DNA of 64,000 nt from Ficedula albicollis (GCF_000247815.1 NC_021686.1:8059512-8123511); one strand, 5' to 3'. Counted from the first letter of the stretch, positions 1-14,554 are shown. The notes: generated from the sequence alone by a model not told the origin. Numbers and translations are program-made.

Positions 1-141
1 GGCCATGCTCGAGTGACCCAGAGGGTCCCTGGGGAGCTGTGACCCCTCAGCCTCCTGCTGGGCGATGCTGGGGGACAGGCAGGGGGTGCCTGCAGAGGGA
101 GGGGGCGTGTGCAGGGGGCGTGTACAGGGGAGCAGACTCAC

Positions 142-225
142 GGAGGAGATACTCGGCCGTGTCCTGCTCGTAGTCTGCATCCTCAGGGAAGTGGTCGATT
201 TTCTTGCACACTCCTCGGAAGGTTC
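142..225 (-). CDS. CACNG3: CACNG3 exon 2 (TARP gamma-3, extracellular loop)
   Basis: This 84-bp exon completes the Gly codon begun in exon 1 and then reads [20 protein letters not shown], continuing to DTAEYLLR. It encodes part of the first extracellular loop of a claudin-fold transmembrane AMPA-receptor regulatory protein, which traffics and modulates AMPA receptors at synapses. The [18 protein letters not shown] wording matches gamma-3 as I recall it; stargazin (gamma-2) reads KGLCKQ and DYEA here. The acceptor (CTCCCCAG) and donor (GTGAGT) are canonical, and the exon ends in phase 1, splitting an Arg codon. The remaining exons, with TM2 to TM4 and the PDZ-binding tail, must lie to the left of the window. 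Confidence 0.95.
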
Positions 226-2199
226 CTGGGGAGACACAAGCCAGGAAGAGCTCAGAACCCTGCGCTGGCCAGGATGTGCAGCAGCCCAGGGCCCTCCATG
301 TGCTCAGTGGGGACACTGAGGCACAGTGTGGGGCTGCTCTGGAGCAGCAAGGGGCAGGGAGGCGTGGCAGGAACTGCAGCACCTCCCTAGAAGAAGGGCA
401 GCCCCCTCAGCATCCTGGCTCTAGAGCATGTGGTCAGGTCACGCTGGCTCTGTCCCCTCTGGCATGGGACCAGGAAGGACATGGCACCAAGGACCAGGGA
501 CCAGTCAGGACAAGCCAAGCCTCAGGGTGTCCTGCAGGGCGGCAGCTCCCAGGCTGCGCTCAGGGGAGTTGAGCAGCACGACAGGCATCAATTAAAGCCT
601 GAAGATGAAGCTCTGGAGGAGGCAAGCTGTCACCCAGAGGGAGACACAGCATCCGAGGGAGAATCGCCTGCTCCCGTTGCTTTGGGAACTGAGGGAGAAG
701 GGGATGCACTGGGCACGGTGAGGACACCAGCTCCACAGCACAGCCCCCAGCCTCCTCCTTCTCCCAGCTTTGGGCTTGCACCCACCTTCTCCTAGCACCC
801 AGAGGCAGCAGATTCTGCCCCACACACCCCAGAGCTGCCCCCACGAGTCCCTTTGCTGTGCAGCCATCGGGAGCCCCGGGCTGGGCAGGCACGGGCAGGG
901 TGACACTGCCCAGGGCAGGGGAGGGCAGGGGCAGCCCCGGCTCCACAGCCTCTATTCACACTCTGACATTTGTTTCGTCTCCTTTACTCCCTCTGTTCAC
1001 CAACTGATGCTCGTCGTCATGGCGATGCTGAGCCACCCGACACACAACTTCAGCCTCCAAACGCACACCACAACAAGGCTGCAACCCCAGAAATCCCCCT
1101 CTGACCTCCAAGATGCTCCCCAGGGAGAGAATCCTGCCCCTGGGAACTGCGGCTGGGAATGACTCCAGGGATGGATGAGGCAGCTGCTCGGGGTCCTGGC
1201 AGGGCCACGTGTCACATCTCATCCACCAGGTCCCTGTCCCCCAGTGACAGCAGATGCAACTCCGTGTGCTCCTGCCCTGGCTGTACAGCTGGGCCTGGCT
1301 AAACGACACAGGGGTGGTGTCTCAGGGGGACTGAAGGTGGTGCTTTAGGGGACGTGCTCTGGCACTCGCAGCCCCTGCTAAGGCCCCAGCACCCAGCTGT
1401 GCACCGAGAGCAGGGCACAGCCCCAGCGTGGGACAGCCCGGACTGGGGGCTGCTGCTCCCCCAGCCCCCCCTCCGTGTGCTGCCAGCGTCGGGCTCCTCT
1501 CCCAGCCCGCAGGATGCCAGGCTGCTGCTCCAGCACGCCCCACCCTGCTCCTGAGCCATTCCCAGCCGTGCCTGTGCTGGCTCCACGCTGGCAGCCTGAC
1601 TCACAGCGCCAGGATTGATTCATCTGCGGCCGCTGAGCACCAGCACCGGCGCTGCTGCCGCCCCTACCTGCTCCCTGCTCGCTGCCTCGGTGCTGGATCT
1701 CAGGAATTTCCTCTCCCTATTAATATGAATCCCAATTAGCCAAGTTGGCTTGTCACCAGTTCCCTGCCGGAGCCCAGCACGGCAGCAGCTGGCTCAGGGC
1801 AGGGGGGCTGTGCTGGGAACCCTGAGCCCCCCAAACCGGGCAGCCAGACCCCCCTGTCCCCTCCTTCAGCAGGAGGGGTCGGCGTGAGCAGCCCCAGCCC
1901 CAGTTAGTGCCATCGGCTGGTGCCACCTCTCTGGTCACCTCGGCAGCTGCCACACTGCCCTGGCACAGCGGAGCACTCTCTGCCCTAGCCTCACCCAGCT
2001 GCAGGTCAAACTCTCCCTGTGATGGTCTCACCTCGATCCAGGGAATCCCCTGCAGCTGGGAAACCTTCCAGGATACTTCAGCAATGGGGCCGCGGGGTGC
2101 CTGCAGGGTGTCCCTGCCCGGCTCCCGGGCGAGCCCTGCCTTTGGGAGGGTGACACCGCATTGAATTTGGGAGCGATGAACTCGCTCTTCACACCCTGC

Positions 2200-2400
2200 G
2201 GTTTGTCCCATCCCGTCCCGTCCCGTCCCGTCCCGTCCCATTCGATCCCATTCGATCCGATCCCATCCCATCCCATCCCGTCCCGTCCCGTCCCATTCGA
2301 TCCCATTCGATCCCATCCCATCCCATCCCGTCCCGTCCCGTCCCATTCGATCCCATTCGATCCGATCCCATCCCGTCCCGTCCCGTCCCGTCCCGTCCCG
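2200..2400 (+). repeat. TCCCG/TCCCA pentanucleotide array with CATTCGAT inserts
   Basis: About 200 bp of TCCCR units are interrupted at regular spacing by CCCATTCGATCCCATTCGAT blocks, giving a roughly 60- to 70-bp higher-order repeat present about three times. Confidence 0.9.
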
Positions 2401-3683
2401 CTCACCCCTCCAGCCCCGAGCCCCCCGAGCCCCCAGCCCCGGGGGGGTTTGTGCTTCACCCTCTCTGCTGTGTGCCCCGAGCTCCTGCACTGCTTTTATC
2501 GGCACATGCAGAGGCAATTAATTGATTTGATCTCAGGTTGTTTTCCTCTCGGAGCCCTGTCCCCAGGGAGGGCTGGGGCACGGGGAGGGCGCTGCGAGGG
2601 AAATACGGCTGCAGCGGTGGAAATACAGCCGAGCATATCGATCCCAGCCCAGCCAGGCAGAAGACTAAAGAGCTCCAGTTGTGGTGTTAAAATCTCATTA
2701 CTTTTCATCTGGTGGAACAGTTTTCCAGGCACCATTCTGGGTGCTGCTGGTGTGTGCAAAGGAAGACTCAGGCTGAGCAGGATGAGCTGAGACCGCTCAT
2801 AAATGAGGACAAAATTCCTCGCTCCCCTCGTAGAGGCTCAGCCAGGAGCCAAGGTCACATCCCAGCCCTCAGCCCTCTGTTCCTCCTGATAAATCCAAGT
2901 GAGTTATCTCTCAGGTTGTGGTTTCCAGTAATGGCCTTTCTAAAGACACTGTGCTACACCAAGTCCATCTGAAGGAAGTGGTGGGTCATTATGGTCAAAG
3001 TTCTCTGAAAATTAATATTTTGGAGAGCCAGAGGTCAGAGCTGAGCTGGGAATTGCTGGGGTAGGAAGGAACCTGCTGCACAATCCCAGAGATGCTCAGG
3101 CTCTGCACTCCCTGAGTAACAAGAGCAAGATACCTAAATATCTCTGAGGAATTAAAACTTCAGGGCTCATCTTTTTTTACCTCCCACCCACCTCCCAGAT
3201 GCTTGGAGAGATGGAAAGAAATTCAACTGTATTCTTTCCCCAGCTCCAAGCTCTGCAAAGGATCCTGAGGCTCTTTGCACAAGGTCCCTGGTGTGAGATT
3301 GCAGAGCTCTGGGGTTTTGGGTCTGCGTTAGCCACAGCCAGCACTCAGTGGCCACTGCATGGACTCAGAGGACGGCACTGAGCAGCTCAGGGGAGGATGG
3401 GGGGGTCTCAGCCACCCCCCAGCACATTGTTTGCCTCCTGCATCACCAAATTTTCAACAAATCCCGAGTTCAAACACACACAGCGGCTTAGAAGAGCATT
3501 AGAGAAGCATGGAGGGATGGCTACAGGCCCCTGATCCACTGCACGGAGCAATCCTTGCCATCCCAGCAGCTCAGACTGCCACTGTCACTGTCACCACCAC
3601 CTGACATGCACCTCTTGGCCCCAGGTCCACTGACAGTGGCCAAATGAAGGCAGAACCCAGGAGCTCCTAGCCCTGTACTGGTG

Positions 3684-3812
3684 CTGGGATGGTTTTGGGA
3701 TGGGTGTTGGGATGGTGCTGGGATGGTTTTGGGATGGGTACTGGGATGGTTTTGGGATGGGTGCTGGGATGGTTTTGGGATGGGTGTTTGCTGGGATGGC
3801 TGGGATGGTTTT

Positions 3813-3856
<44 letters not shown>

Positions 3857-3955
3857 CTGGGATGGTTTTGGGATGGGTGCTGGGATGGTTTTGGGATGGG
3901 TGTTTGCTGGGATGGTGCTGGGATGGGTGTTGGGATGGTGCTGGGCTCCTCAACA
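3684..3955 (+). repeat. GCTGGGATGGTTTTGGGATG minisatellite split by a C run
   Basis: Degenerate units of about 12 and 23 bp (GCTGGGATGG / TTTTGGGATGGGT) lie on both sides of 38 consecutive C's at 3,815-3,852. Confidence 0.88.
3815..3852 (+). repeat. Poly-C run, 38 bases
   Basis: Thirty-eight C's interrupt the GGGATGG minisatellite. The same type of interruption occurs at larger scale elsewhere in the window. Confidence 0.97.
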
Positions 3956-5490
3956 CCTGGCAGTGGGAGGAATCCTCCTCCTCCTTGCCAGGACTGAGCT
4001 CTCCTGCAGCACATCCCCGTCGCCCCAGCAGCCCCACACCAGCTTCCCCCGGCGCCTCGGGTGGGATCTGGCTCCGTCTCCATTTCACACCCTCTCCCCC
4101 TCTCTGCGGTGGTGGCTCGTGGCTGAGCAGAGGCACCTACACAGATACGCCTGTTCTGAAGGACATTTTTCCCTGGTTTTATATATATATCAAAAAAACC
4201 CCCACCAGTGGAAAAAACCCAAGTCAGACGAAAGGAGTGCAGGAGCGAGGAGGCAGCAGAGGTGGCTGGGCTGCGGTGGAGGCCAGTGTGAGCACACACC
4301 TGAGCACAGCTGGCAGGGGACAGAGCCCTCGGCACCCCCAGGGGTGGCTGGCAGGGTGTGGGGAGCAGGAGATGCTGTGATGGGCATCCCCACGGGGGAC
4401 ACGGGCACGGCTTGGCACTCACAGCAGGGTGGGCTGGGAGCTCCTGCCAGCACCAGCCCGCGAGGTGCCAGCGAGCGCCGCGTGGCACAGGGACTTCACT
4501 CCCTCAGCAGTGTTAAAAGGGAAAAAAAAAGGGGAAAAAAAATCTACATTTTGACAGTGACTCATCATCTCCCATTCTGGAATCTGTGGGGTTGGTGCAA
4601 CCTACACAAGGCAGTTCAGAAAAGCAAAACAATTCTGAATAATAGAGGAGGAAAAAAAAGTTTGCAGCTGATGGGTAATTTCCAGCCCTTTGCTCTGAGG
4701 GTTTTCTCATTTTTCCTCATTAGAAAAGTAATCAGGTAACACTCTGGAGCTGCTTCCAGGGGCTTCCCCCCACGCTCTCCTCAGCTTCCTTCCTCCCTGC
4801 ATCCTTCCAACCTTCCTCCCTCTGTCCTTCCACGTTGCTGGAGCTCATGGCAGGAAAACACCACTTTCCTGGGAAGGTGCTGGGATGGGGTGGGGAGGTG
4901 CAGGGCTCTGGGGGCCCCTTCCCTGCTGTGCCCCCTGGCACATGGCAATGGGCAGCAGCTGCCAGTGCCAGGAGCCCTTGGGTCACGCTGGGGAGGAGAG
5001 CACTATTCAGCGTGTCTTAGAAAATCATTTCATGTTTTATCTTTAACAGTGGATAAACATTGATTTTTATTTTAAAAGGTAATTGACATTCCTATGAGAG
5101 CGCAATGAGCGCTGGAGCAGCCGGAATTGGCGTAAATAAGCCGTGTGCTAGAAATTAATGAGCTTCACTGATTGAGTTTATCTGTTTAAATTAATACAAT
5201 TCTGGCAATTATAAAAAAAATAATAATCTTTGGTTTGTTTGCCTGCTTGGAGACATTGATGGTAAGAGATGGGGCAGAGCAGGAGGCCTGGCCCCAGCAG
5301 AGCATCCCGGAGCCCGAGGCACTGGGACCTCTCCCTGTTTAATGAACATTTGAGATTTATTTGGGTTAAATAATGGGCTTCTGGGATGGGTTTGCCTTCC
5401 AGCCTCCTCTTTGGCTGAAGGTAATAGGGCTGGCCAGCTCAGCTCTGGGAGATTCCTGGATGCCACATCTTTTTTAGCAGGGAGTGGGGG

Positions 5491-5602
5491 AGGTGGGTCT
5501 GTCCTGCAGGGTGGGAGTTCTGTGCCTGTTTGGCAGAGGGGACTTGGAAGGTGGGTCTGTCCTGCAGGGTGGGAGTTCTGGGCCTGTTTGGCAGAGGGGA
5601 CT
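5491..5602 (+). repeat. 58-bp tandem duplication
   Basis: Two nearly identical copies begin AGGTGGGTCTGTCCTGCAGG and lie immediately left of the TCATCC microsatellite. Confidence 0.85.
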
Positions 5603-5748
5603 TATCCTCATCCTCATCCTCATCCTCATCCTCATCCTCATCCTCATCCTCATCCTCATCCTCATCCTCATCCTCATCCTCATCCTCATCCTCATCCTCA
5701 TCCTCATCCTCATCCTCATCCTCATCCTCATCCTCATCCTCATCCTCC
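5603..5748 (+). repeat. (TCATCC)n / (CCTCAT)n microsatellite
   Basis: About 24 near-perfect hexanucleotide copies. It reads as Asp-Glu or His-Pro repeats in shadow frames but is not coding. Confidence 0.97.
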
Positions 5749-5805
5749 CCTTTCCACCACTCCAGGAGCTGGCAGAAGCTCCCAGCCCAACCCTGGTATA
5801 AGTGC

Positions 5806-5862
5806 CTGGTCTTTAGGGTCTCTTTCAACCCAAACCATTCCATCATTCCATGATCCCATTAT
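5806..5862 (+). mobile_element. CR1 LINE 3' end fragment
   Basis: A short match to the CR1 tail: TCTCTTTCAACCCAAACCAT followed by an ATTCCATGA-type octamer. It is in the sense orientation. Confidence 0.5.
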
Positions 5863-7163
5863 CCAGCTGGATAATTAACAGACAGATCCAGACACACTCA
5901 TCTGTAGGAGTTTCACCCACAGGTTTCATGTCCAAAACACCGGGGACAAAATCTGCCCAGCTGGGACCAGGGGGAAAACCAAGAGCCAAGAGTGTAAAGC
6001 CTGGGATCCTCTGGTTAAACAAGTGCCAATAAGTCAGACAAAGAGAATCTGTGGGTGTGGGTGCTCTGGTGCCTGCTCCCACCCTGAGCTCAGCTGAGGC
6101 CAGATCATCCCCAGGCTGCTTATCACCTATTTATACTAAGGAGGAGAGAAGCTGCATTATGATGGGGAGCTGGAGGTTTCACTTCACCAGTATTAAAATG
6201 TCCTCTGAATTTCTAAAAACCTATAAATGACAATTTCATAGCTGTGAAGCGTGGCATCCAGCACAGGGGAGTGCTATTTTCGATTCTGTGTTGACAGCTG
6301 AAGGGGAATGGATCACAGAATTAAAAACTAGTTGCTGCTCAAGTCCAAGCAATCATGGCTTGATTATGCTTCTTATGGGCACACAGAGGCAAGTCTGAGG
6401 CCCCAGCACAGACTCCTGGTGCTTTGAGAGGTCAATTCACAGAGCAGAAAACAATTATAAGCCAAATCACTTAGGAGAATGGATTTAAGCATAAAAGCAC
6501 AACTGTGTACAGAGAATGATTTAAGAGTGTTTTGCCCGAAAACTCATCACCATGACTGGAGTTTGCACTGGTTTAGAAACTGCCTGGCTAATAAGCAAAC
6601 AGCTATAAAAATAAAAGCAGGCCCAACAAAGAGAAGAAAGGAGATATTCATAACTCTGAATATAAATCAGCAGCTCGGAATTGCAGAGCAAACAGCAGAA
6701 AAGCACCAGGACGTCCTTGCCCGGTGCCTGGGATCAGCAGCAGCAGCAGCAGCAGGAGCAGTGCCCGTCACCACGCAGTGCTGCAGCCTTAGTCACAGCC
6801 CGGGAGTGGGAAACAGCCCAGCACAGCCACGGCACTTCCCTGCAGCACGTTCACATCCCCAGCCCGGGAGGGAGGAAAGAGCTGGCTGAACAATTCCAGC
6901 CCTGTGGGAGAGGCTGAGATGCCGCTCTGCACACCCTGTCTGGAGCAGAGCCCCTGCCTGCATCCCCTCTGCTGCTCCAGGGGCACAAGCAGGGACTCAG
7001 AACAAGGGACAGGCCACTGGCACAGGTCACTGGTCACTCTTAGTTTGGTGCAGCAGAGTGGGGCAGTGACAGCGACAGGCACAGACCCCAGCAAGTGAGT
7101 GTCCAAAAGGGAGATCCTGGTCTGGTGATGTACAGCAGCCTGGAAAAGCAGTTTTATTTATGG

Positions 7164-7345
7164 CATCATCACAGAATTCCAGAGTGGCTTGGGCTAGAAG
7201 GGACCTTAAAGACCATCCAGCCCCACCCCTGCCACGAACAGGGACAATTCCACTGTCCCAGGCTGCTCCAAGCCCCAATGTCCAGCCTGGCCTGGGACAC
7301 TTCCAGGGACAGCCACAGCTGCTCTGGCCACCCTGTGTCAGAGAA
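7164..7345 (-). mobile_element. CR1 LINE 3' fragment
   Basis: The reverse orientation of the CR1 tail is recognised from ATCACAGAATTCCAGAGTGG, the GAAGGGACCTTAAAGACCAT block and the CCAGCCTGGCCTGGGACACT block. Confidence 0.85.
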
Positions 7346-8405
7346 TATTCCCTATTTCAAGGTGAAGCAGCTGCTTAAATTTGCAATCAACACCATGGTT
7401 GGTGTTTGAAGGAGGATGTTACAAAATCCATCCCATAAAGAGAGGGCTCAGGGCAGAGGTTTGGGGGTGCCAGAGGAGCCCAGTGAGCTCCTCCACACCC
7501 TCAGCACAGCCTGACCTCAGCCCAGCACTGCAGGCCCAGGGCTGCAAAAAGCAAATCCTCCTCCAAAGGAGCTGAGTAGTGCAGTGCAGAATACTCAGGC
7601 TAAAAATATGTAAATGGCCATGAAAAGCACTGTCAGAGCTGCAGCAGGACGAGCCAGTCGCCAAAAGGCAATTTTGAATTTCCGAGCTCGCTGCACGAGG
7701 CATTAAAAAGGTCACTATTTCTGAAATAAGGATCTTTACAAATAAACACATTTGCCGAGGCCTGGGTGAGTCATGCCAGAGCGGAGCACAGAGCATTTCC
7801 ACCCTAATGCTCCTGACAGGCCGGGAGCAGGGAGATCTTTTCATGTTTACAGTTCATCAATAGTTATTACAGCTGCACAGTCAATCTTTAAAGCACATTT
7901 AGCCTGGGAGGAGGCTCGGCAGGTTGTTTTCCCTGAAAAAGTGATATTAAATTTATTACGTTCTTCTTCTTTTATAGCATAGATTTGAAGGTAGGTATTT
8001 GAAGTTCAAATACATGACTGCCACTCCAGCACCTGCCTTTTTAAAAAATATATCTATACTTCTGTCACATCTTCCTGGTATAAATATTTGAAGTTTTCAG
8101 CTGATGTGCTAAAAGGGCCTCGATCCATCACAGCCTATTTATTCCAGGGGATGCAGTGGGCATTGTGCTGCTGCGGGAGGAGGTGCTGGCGCCCCGCAGC
8201 TCCCTGCTCTGCTCCCCCCGGCTCCCCCGGCCGGGGCTGCGGGTCCGGTTCGGTTCCGAGCGCACGGACGGATTTAGCTCTGCCCGCCGGGAGGCAGCGC
8301 CGCCTCCTCACCATCTGCGGGAGGGAAGCAGCCCCGGGAGCGGCTCCGAGCCCCAGATGGGGAAAGCGAGATTCGGGAGTAGCACCATAGTTTCACTCTT
8401 AGGTT

Positions 8406-8444
8406 GTTTTTTTTTTGTTTTTTTTTTTTTTTTTTTAATGTTTT

Positions 8445-8477
<33 letters not shown>
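8406..8477 (+). repeat. Poly-T tract
   Basis: About 70 bases are almost all T, with single G, AA and C interruptions. There is no clear SINE body beside it. Confidence 0.95.
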
Positions 8478-8478
<1 letters not shown>

Positions 8479-9506
8479 AGAACAAGGAGGAACTCTCCTG
8501 CAGACGGAGCATCAGGAGAGAACTTTGCTGGTGAAGGAGTGAGCCACGTCAGGCTCATCTCGCCCATCCAAGAAATCAAAGGTTCCCTTTTGAGCTGCCC
8601 AGAGCCGTTCCCAGGGCACAGAACTCGCCCTGCCCTGTGTGTTTGGGAACACCTTGGCAGAACTGCACTGGCAGCAGGCTCCTGGGCAGGGATAGGGGAG
8701 GGTGCACCTCATCCACCACACATCACTCTGGGATTTTACAGCACCAAAACCCCCAGCATACGGCAGCCAGCTGCTCCAGGCCCCTGAAACACTCCCCTGC
8801 CTCAGTCAGCCCATGGGACTGCTCCATCTGAGGCTGTGATGTCCCTGCCCATGCTGCACCCTCCCCTGTCCCTGCTCCTGGCTACAAAGCTGCTCCACTT
8901 AGGTCAGAGCTGGGCAAGCTGCTTGGTGGTCCCTGCTCACACCTTGGCCATTAAACAGCCTCACCTTCCCCAGCTTCCCAAACCTGGCTCAAAACACAAA
9001 ATGGTTTGCTAGAAAAACATCTGATCTTTTAAACAACCCCAGGTCCGTCTGGCCCTGCCATTCCAAACACCAACCAACCACAGCTCTGCCCATCCAGGAG
9101 CCAACGAGAGCTCCGAGGGGAAGAGGAGAAAGACGTGAAAGCCCCAGGATGGGTGGCAGCAGAGAGCGTTACCACTCACCCAATGCTTCCCACCTTCCTC
9201 TTTTGCACTAAATCACAGACAGAGCCCATCCTGCTGCTGCTGCAGCCAGTGCTGCTGTGCCATGAGTCTCAAGGCCAGCAGGAGTTCCACCAGACCCCTG
9301 GCACTTACCTGGGGCTGCCCCTGTGCCTTGACTCCCCTATTTTCAGATCTGGATCATGCCCAGGGTCTGTGACGTTGCCCTTAGCCCACAGCACATATCC
9401 GTGCAGGGAGGGCTGTGCCTGCAGCAACCCTTTAATGGCTCTGTCCCAGCTGCAGCCCACTAGCTCCAGCTGGTTACCCCTGAGTGCATCCCTGGGGGAT
9501 GGAGAA

Positions 9507-9638
9507 TGGATGGATGGATGGATGGATGGATGGATGGATGGATGGATGGATGGATGGATGGATGCAGGGATGGATGGATGGATGGATGGATGGATGGATG
9601 CAGGGATGGATGGATGGATGGATGGATGGATGGATGGA
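9507..9638 (+). repeat. (GGAT)n microsatellite
   Basis: Tandem GGAT units with two GCAGGGAT interruptions at about 9,563 and 9,600. It abuts a CR1 fragment. Confidence 0.97.
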
Positions 9639-9669
9639 GAGCAGCCCTGAGGAGAGCTGGAGAAGGAAT

Positions 9670-9957
9670 GTGGACAAGGGCATGGAATGACAGGACAAGG
9701 GAGAATGGTTTCACACTGACAGAGAGGGGGCTCAGGTTAGACATTGAGAAGAAATTCTTCCCCGTGAGGGTGGGCAGGCCCTGGCACAGGATGGCCAAAG
9801 CAGTTGTGCCTACCCCTGGAATTGCCCCAGGCCAGATTGGACCGGGCTTGGAGCAGCCTGGGACAGTGGAAGGTGTCCCTGCCCACGGCAGGGGGTGGCA
9901 CTGAATATTTTGAAGGTCCCTTCCAACCCAAATCATTCCACGGTTCCGTGATTCTGT
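9670..9957 (+). mobile_element. CR1 LINE 3' fragment
   Basis: Sense orientation. The landmarks are GAAGAAATTCTTCCCCGTGA, TTGGAGCAGCCTGGGACAGT, GGTCCCTTCCAACCCAAATC and a terminal GATTCTGTTA. Confidence 0.9.
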
Positions 9958-10313
9958 TATCCCAAATTTACAGGCGGGTAGGGGAGCACTGGAGAGATGC
10001 AGATCACAAGCATCTGCTCCCTTCGGGTGCTCAGCTGGAGCTGCGCAGAGCCGGGGATTTCACAGCCCTGGAGCTGGCAGGCTCTGCGCGGGAGGTGACG
10101 CTGCTGTCACAGCCCGGCCTGCGGGGCTGAGCCCCCGCCCCAGAGCAGCGCCGGGCTGCGGATGGGACGCTCTGCCTCTGCTGTCTCTGCTATGGAAGAC
10201 TTCCCTTCATCCCCAAAGGGAGATCTGTTCAAATTGACACCGCAAGTAATTCCTAAAGAGTGACGGAACTCGAGTGCCCTGACCAGCCCGCGCTTAAGGC
10301 GCAGCGCTGTCAG

Positions 10314-10445
10314 TGGGACCCTGTGTGTCACAGAGACCCTGTGTGTCACCGGGACCCTCTGTGTCCCTGGGACCCTGTGTGTCACCGGGACCCTCTGCGT
10401 CCCTGGGACCCTGTGTGTCACCGAGACCCTGAGTGTGTCACCGGG
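10314..10445 (+). repeat. GGGACCCTGTGTGTCACC minisatellite
   Basis: About seven degenerate 15- to 18-bp units alternate between CTGTGTGTCACCGGGACC and CTCTGTGTCCCTGGGACC types. Confidence 0.88.
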
Positions 10446-10678
10446 ACTCTCCGTGCGCGGCTCAGGCGGTGCCACACGCACCGCACCAGTGCGGGCTGCA
10501 GGATGGGCTGCAGCTCCCACAAACCCGACACCACCATGCCCAGGGCTGCAGTGGGCACAGGGGCCGTTCCATCCCCGCAGCCCCACAGCTCGGCGTCCTC
10601 AGGGCCCCGCCGGGCGCGGACGGGGGTGGGTGGAGCGGAGGCGGGGGCGCGTCTGTCCTGCACCTCGGCAGCGCCGAG

Positions 10679-11777
<1,099 letters not shown>

Positions 11778-13440
11778 GGCGCCAGCAGTGCGAATTGGGG
11801 CAGGCTGGGGCAAAAGAAAGAGTATCTTTCATGTTATTACATGCCATTATTTACAAGGTGCACACCGCTCCCCCAGCCTCGCTGCTCTCTCCGGATCACG
11901 CTGCCGCTGATGAGACACGAGCAGAAGCCCTGGCTCCTGCTCCTCCCCGGCTGGGGCTCTCACACCCCGCTGCAGCTTTCCTGCTTCCCATGCAAGGCGC
12001 GATCGATCGGATCCTCCTCCAACTCCTCACGTTGGAGAGAAGGCCGAAGACTGATGCAGAGAACACTTTCATTCTGAGTGTGCTGAGGAGCGATGGGAGA
12101 TTATCCCAGCACGGGGAGAAGGAGCCCCGGGGCTGTAGAGGCTCCCGGCCCCCGGAGGATCAGGGGGATCGTCCCGTGCCCATCAGGGGCTGCCAGCCCG
12201 GCCGGGTAGTACGGCTGCTGCGCCCAGGTAAGGCTGCTCAGGCGAATGGAGGATTTGGCACGCATGGCCAGGACAGGCAGGAATCGCTCTCTCGTCCCGG
12301 GACACACAGCCGGGCTGAGGGGGGACAGTGCCGGGAGGTCACAGCCTGACAGGGACCTTTCCCAGCCGGGCAGCAGCACCGGGCCGGCTCGGGCAGGAGG
12401 CACCCAGGGAAGCGCAGCCCCTCGCAGTGCTCGGGTGATGCAATCGGGAATGCTGAGGTGTCACATACACACAAGAAGTTGGGGTTTAACACCCAGCTGA
12501 GCATCACCAGCCTGGCCTGAAGGGTTCCATGTTAGGAGGGAGCCCGGCCTCTCCAGGGGGATGGAGATGCCATCTCTGGGACCAGGGAAGTTCTGCAGGA
12601 CACGAGCTGCTTGATGACAGTGCCAGCAGCACAAGCCAAAGCTGATTTTAATAAGTGAAATCAGGCACACCTCAAAAGGGTCATTGCTTGTTGGTAGTCT
12701 CTCTGGGGTGCTCTCCCCTCCCCTTGTGATTCCAGGCACGAGCTGAGATTAAAGGCATAATGAGGGGACAATTACCAAAACACCAGTGAAATTGGAAATG
12801 TGACCATTGGAGAGGCATGAACACAAATGTCACCTTCAAACACTACCTTTTGTCACTGCTCACTACTGCCCAAGTCCCACTGGATGTATCACCAGTGCCA
12901 ACATCCCCATGAATGCCCAGCGACACCTAGAAAGGCTGGGACGTCACATGTCCCCCCTTTTCCCTGTCCTCATCGCAGGGCTCCTGCCCAACCCAATTCT
13001 CCTTCAATAGAAACCGCTTGGCAAACAGCAGACAAAGAGCACAAGACCTGCTCCCAACCTGCCCACTGCCCTCCCTGCCACCCTGGCACTTCCACAGGAC
13101 CGTGTGATTAAACACCACCATTCCCAAGGAGCTGGCACAGGAACAGCTCAGCCTCCCTCTGAGGCCCAGCAGCACGAGATTTGTCTTTACATTGTGGTGT
13201 CAGGAGATAAGAAATAGGCAATATCTGAGAAAATCATCACACCCTATCACTTGCTCAGCAGCCACGATCCCTCCTCCTGCAGTGACTGTGAAAATCCCTG
13301 ATGTGTTCAGCCCCTCACCAGGGAGTGAGGGGTTCCTGCAATGCTCAGGGGATGAGCGATGCCCAGGGGTCCTGACACATCTCAAAGGGGACCGAGAGCC
13401 TACTGCAAGAAAACCCTCCACTTCTCCTCCTCTGGGCAAC

Positions 13441-13500
13441 TGATCACAGAATCTTAGAACCTCTGAATTTTTTGGAAGGGACCAAAAGACACAGGACTAT
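13441..13500 (-). mobile_element. Possible CR1 3' end fragment
   Basis: ATCACAGAATCTTAGAACCT followed by TTTTGGAAGGGACC resembles a diverged reversed CR1 tail. It is short, so this is tentative. Confidence 0.4.
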
Positions 13501-14554
13501 TCATCCTGAAGACACTCCAACACCTGCCGCAGGTACAAGGCTGGGGACTCGCAGCAGTGCGGGATGGGAGCATCCCGCAGCACCGCCGGTGTCCCGGGAC
13601 GGGCGGTATTTCCCGGAGCTGTGGAACAGCTCCCGGGCGGGATGCAGCCCCTGCCCGTCCCCGCAGAGCTGTGAGCCCGCACATGCCGCGGGAGAGACAC
13701 CCCTCGTCACCCCGGCTCTGTCACCTTTATCCTCGCGGGTGTCTCTGTCAGAGCCCTTCTCTGGAGCTGCTGCACGCCCCGAGCGAGCCGCGTGGGACAG
13801 AGCCAGCGGCTCCCGGCCCCTCACGGCGAGCAAACTCCCCAAAACTTCCAGAGCGGAGCCCATCGGCCAAAGCAAACCCAGTCGGGAACCCTCAGGAGGG
13901 ACGGGAAACCCCCCAACCTCTCCACACCGAGCACTAACCCCACATGCATCCACTGGCTCCAGGGGATCTCGTTCCGAGGCTCACCTGTAAGGCTGAAGTG
14001 GGTTGTGGGTGTCGGAGCCCTTCTGCAAGGGCAGGACCCCTCCCCACGCCCTCCCCAGCTCCCCACGGGCGCTTTGCAGGGACTCAGGACACGGGTGGGC
14101 ACCTTTCCCCTCGGAAGCCTCGAACTGCCCCAGCCTAAGCCCCTGGCAGCGCTGCTGCAGGTTAATCACTGTTAATGACAGTGGGTACTTGGCAGCTGCC
14201 GTGAGCCAGCGGCTCTTGACAGCAGGTGAGGCAGGGAAGAACCCCCTGCCAAGTGGGGTTCGGGCAGCAACTGAGCAACCCCCCCATACCTCCGGATTAG
14301 CGCATTTATATAATTTTAAGAGCATTTTTGATTTTCCAAAAAAAGGAGGTTAATGTCTATTTATGAAGTGCACACTGCGTTCATTAAAAATCCATGATGA
14401 AACCCATGTGAACAGGAACCACGGAGACGCGAGGAGCGCTGGGCGAGATTAACGCTGGGCTGCCTCACCTCGGCTCATCGCACAGCAGAGCGTGACAGCT
14501 CTGCACACCCGGCCTGTCCCCCGAGCAGGGCACGGCGTGCCCGGGGCTGTGCCA

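Noticed and set aside
2200..2400. Interstitial telomere-like repeat
   Set aside because: The TCCCR pentamer is not the vertebrate TTAGGG/CCCTAA telomere unit.
5439..5878. Asp-Glu or His-Pro repeat proteins
   Set aside because: Translations of the TCATCC microsatellite inside a CACNG3 intron.
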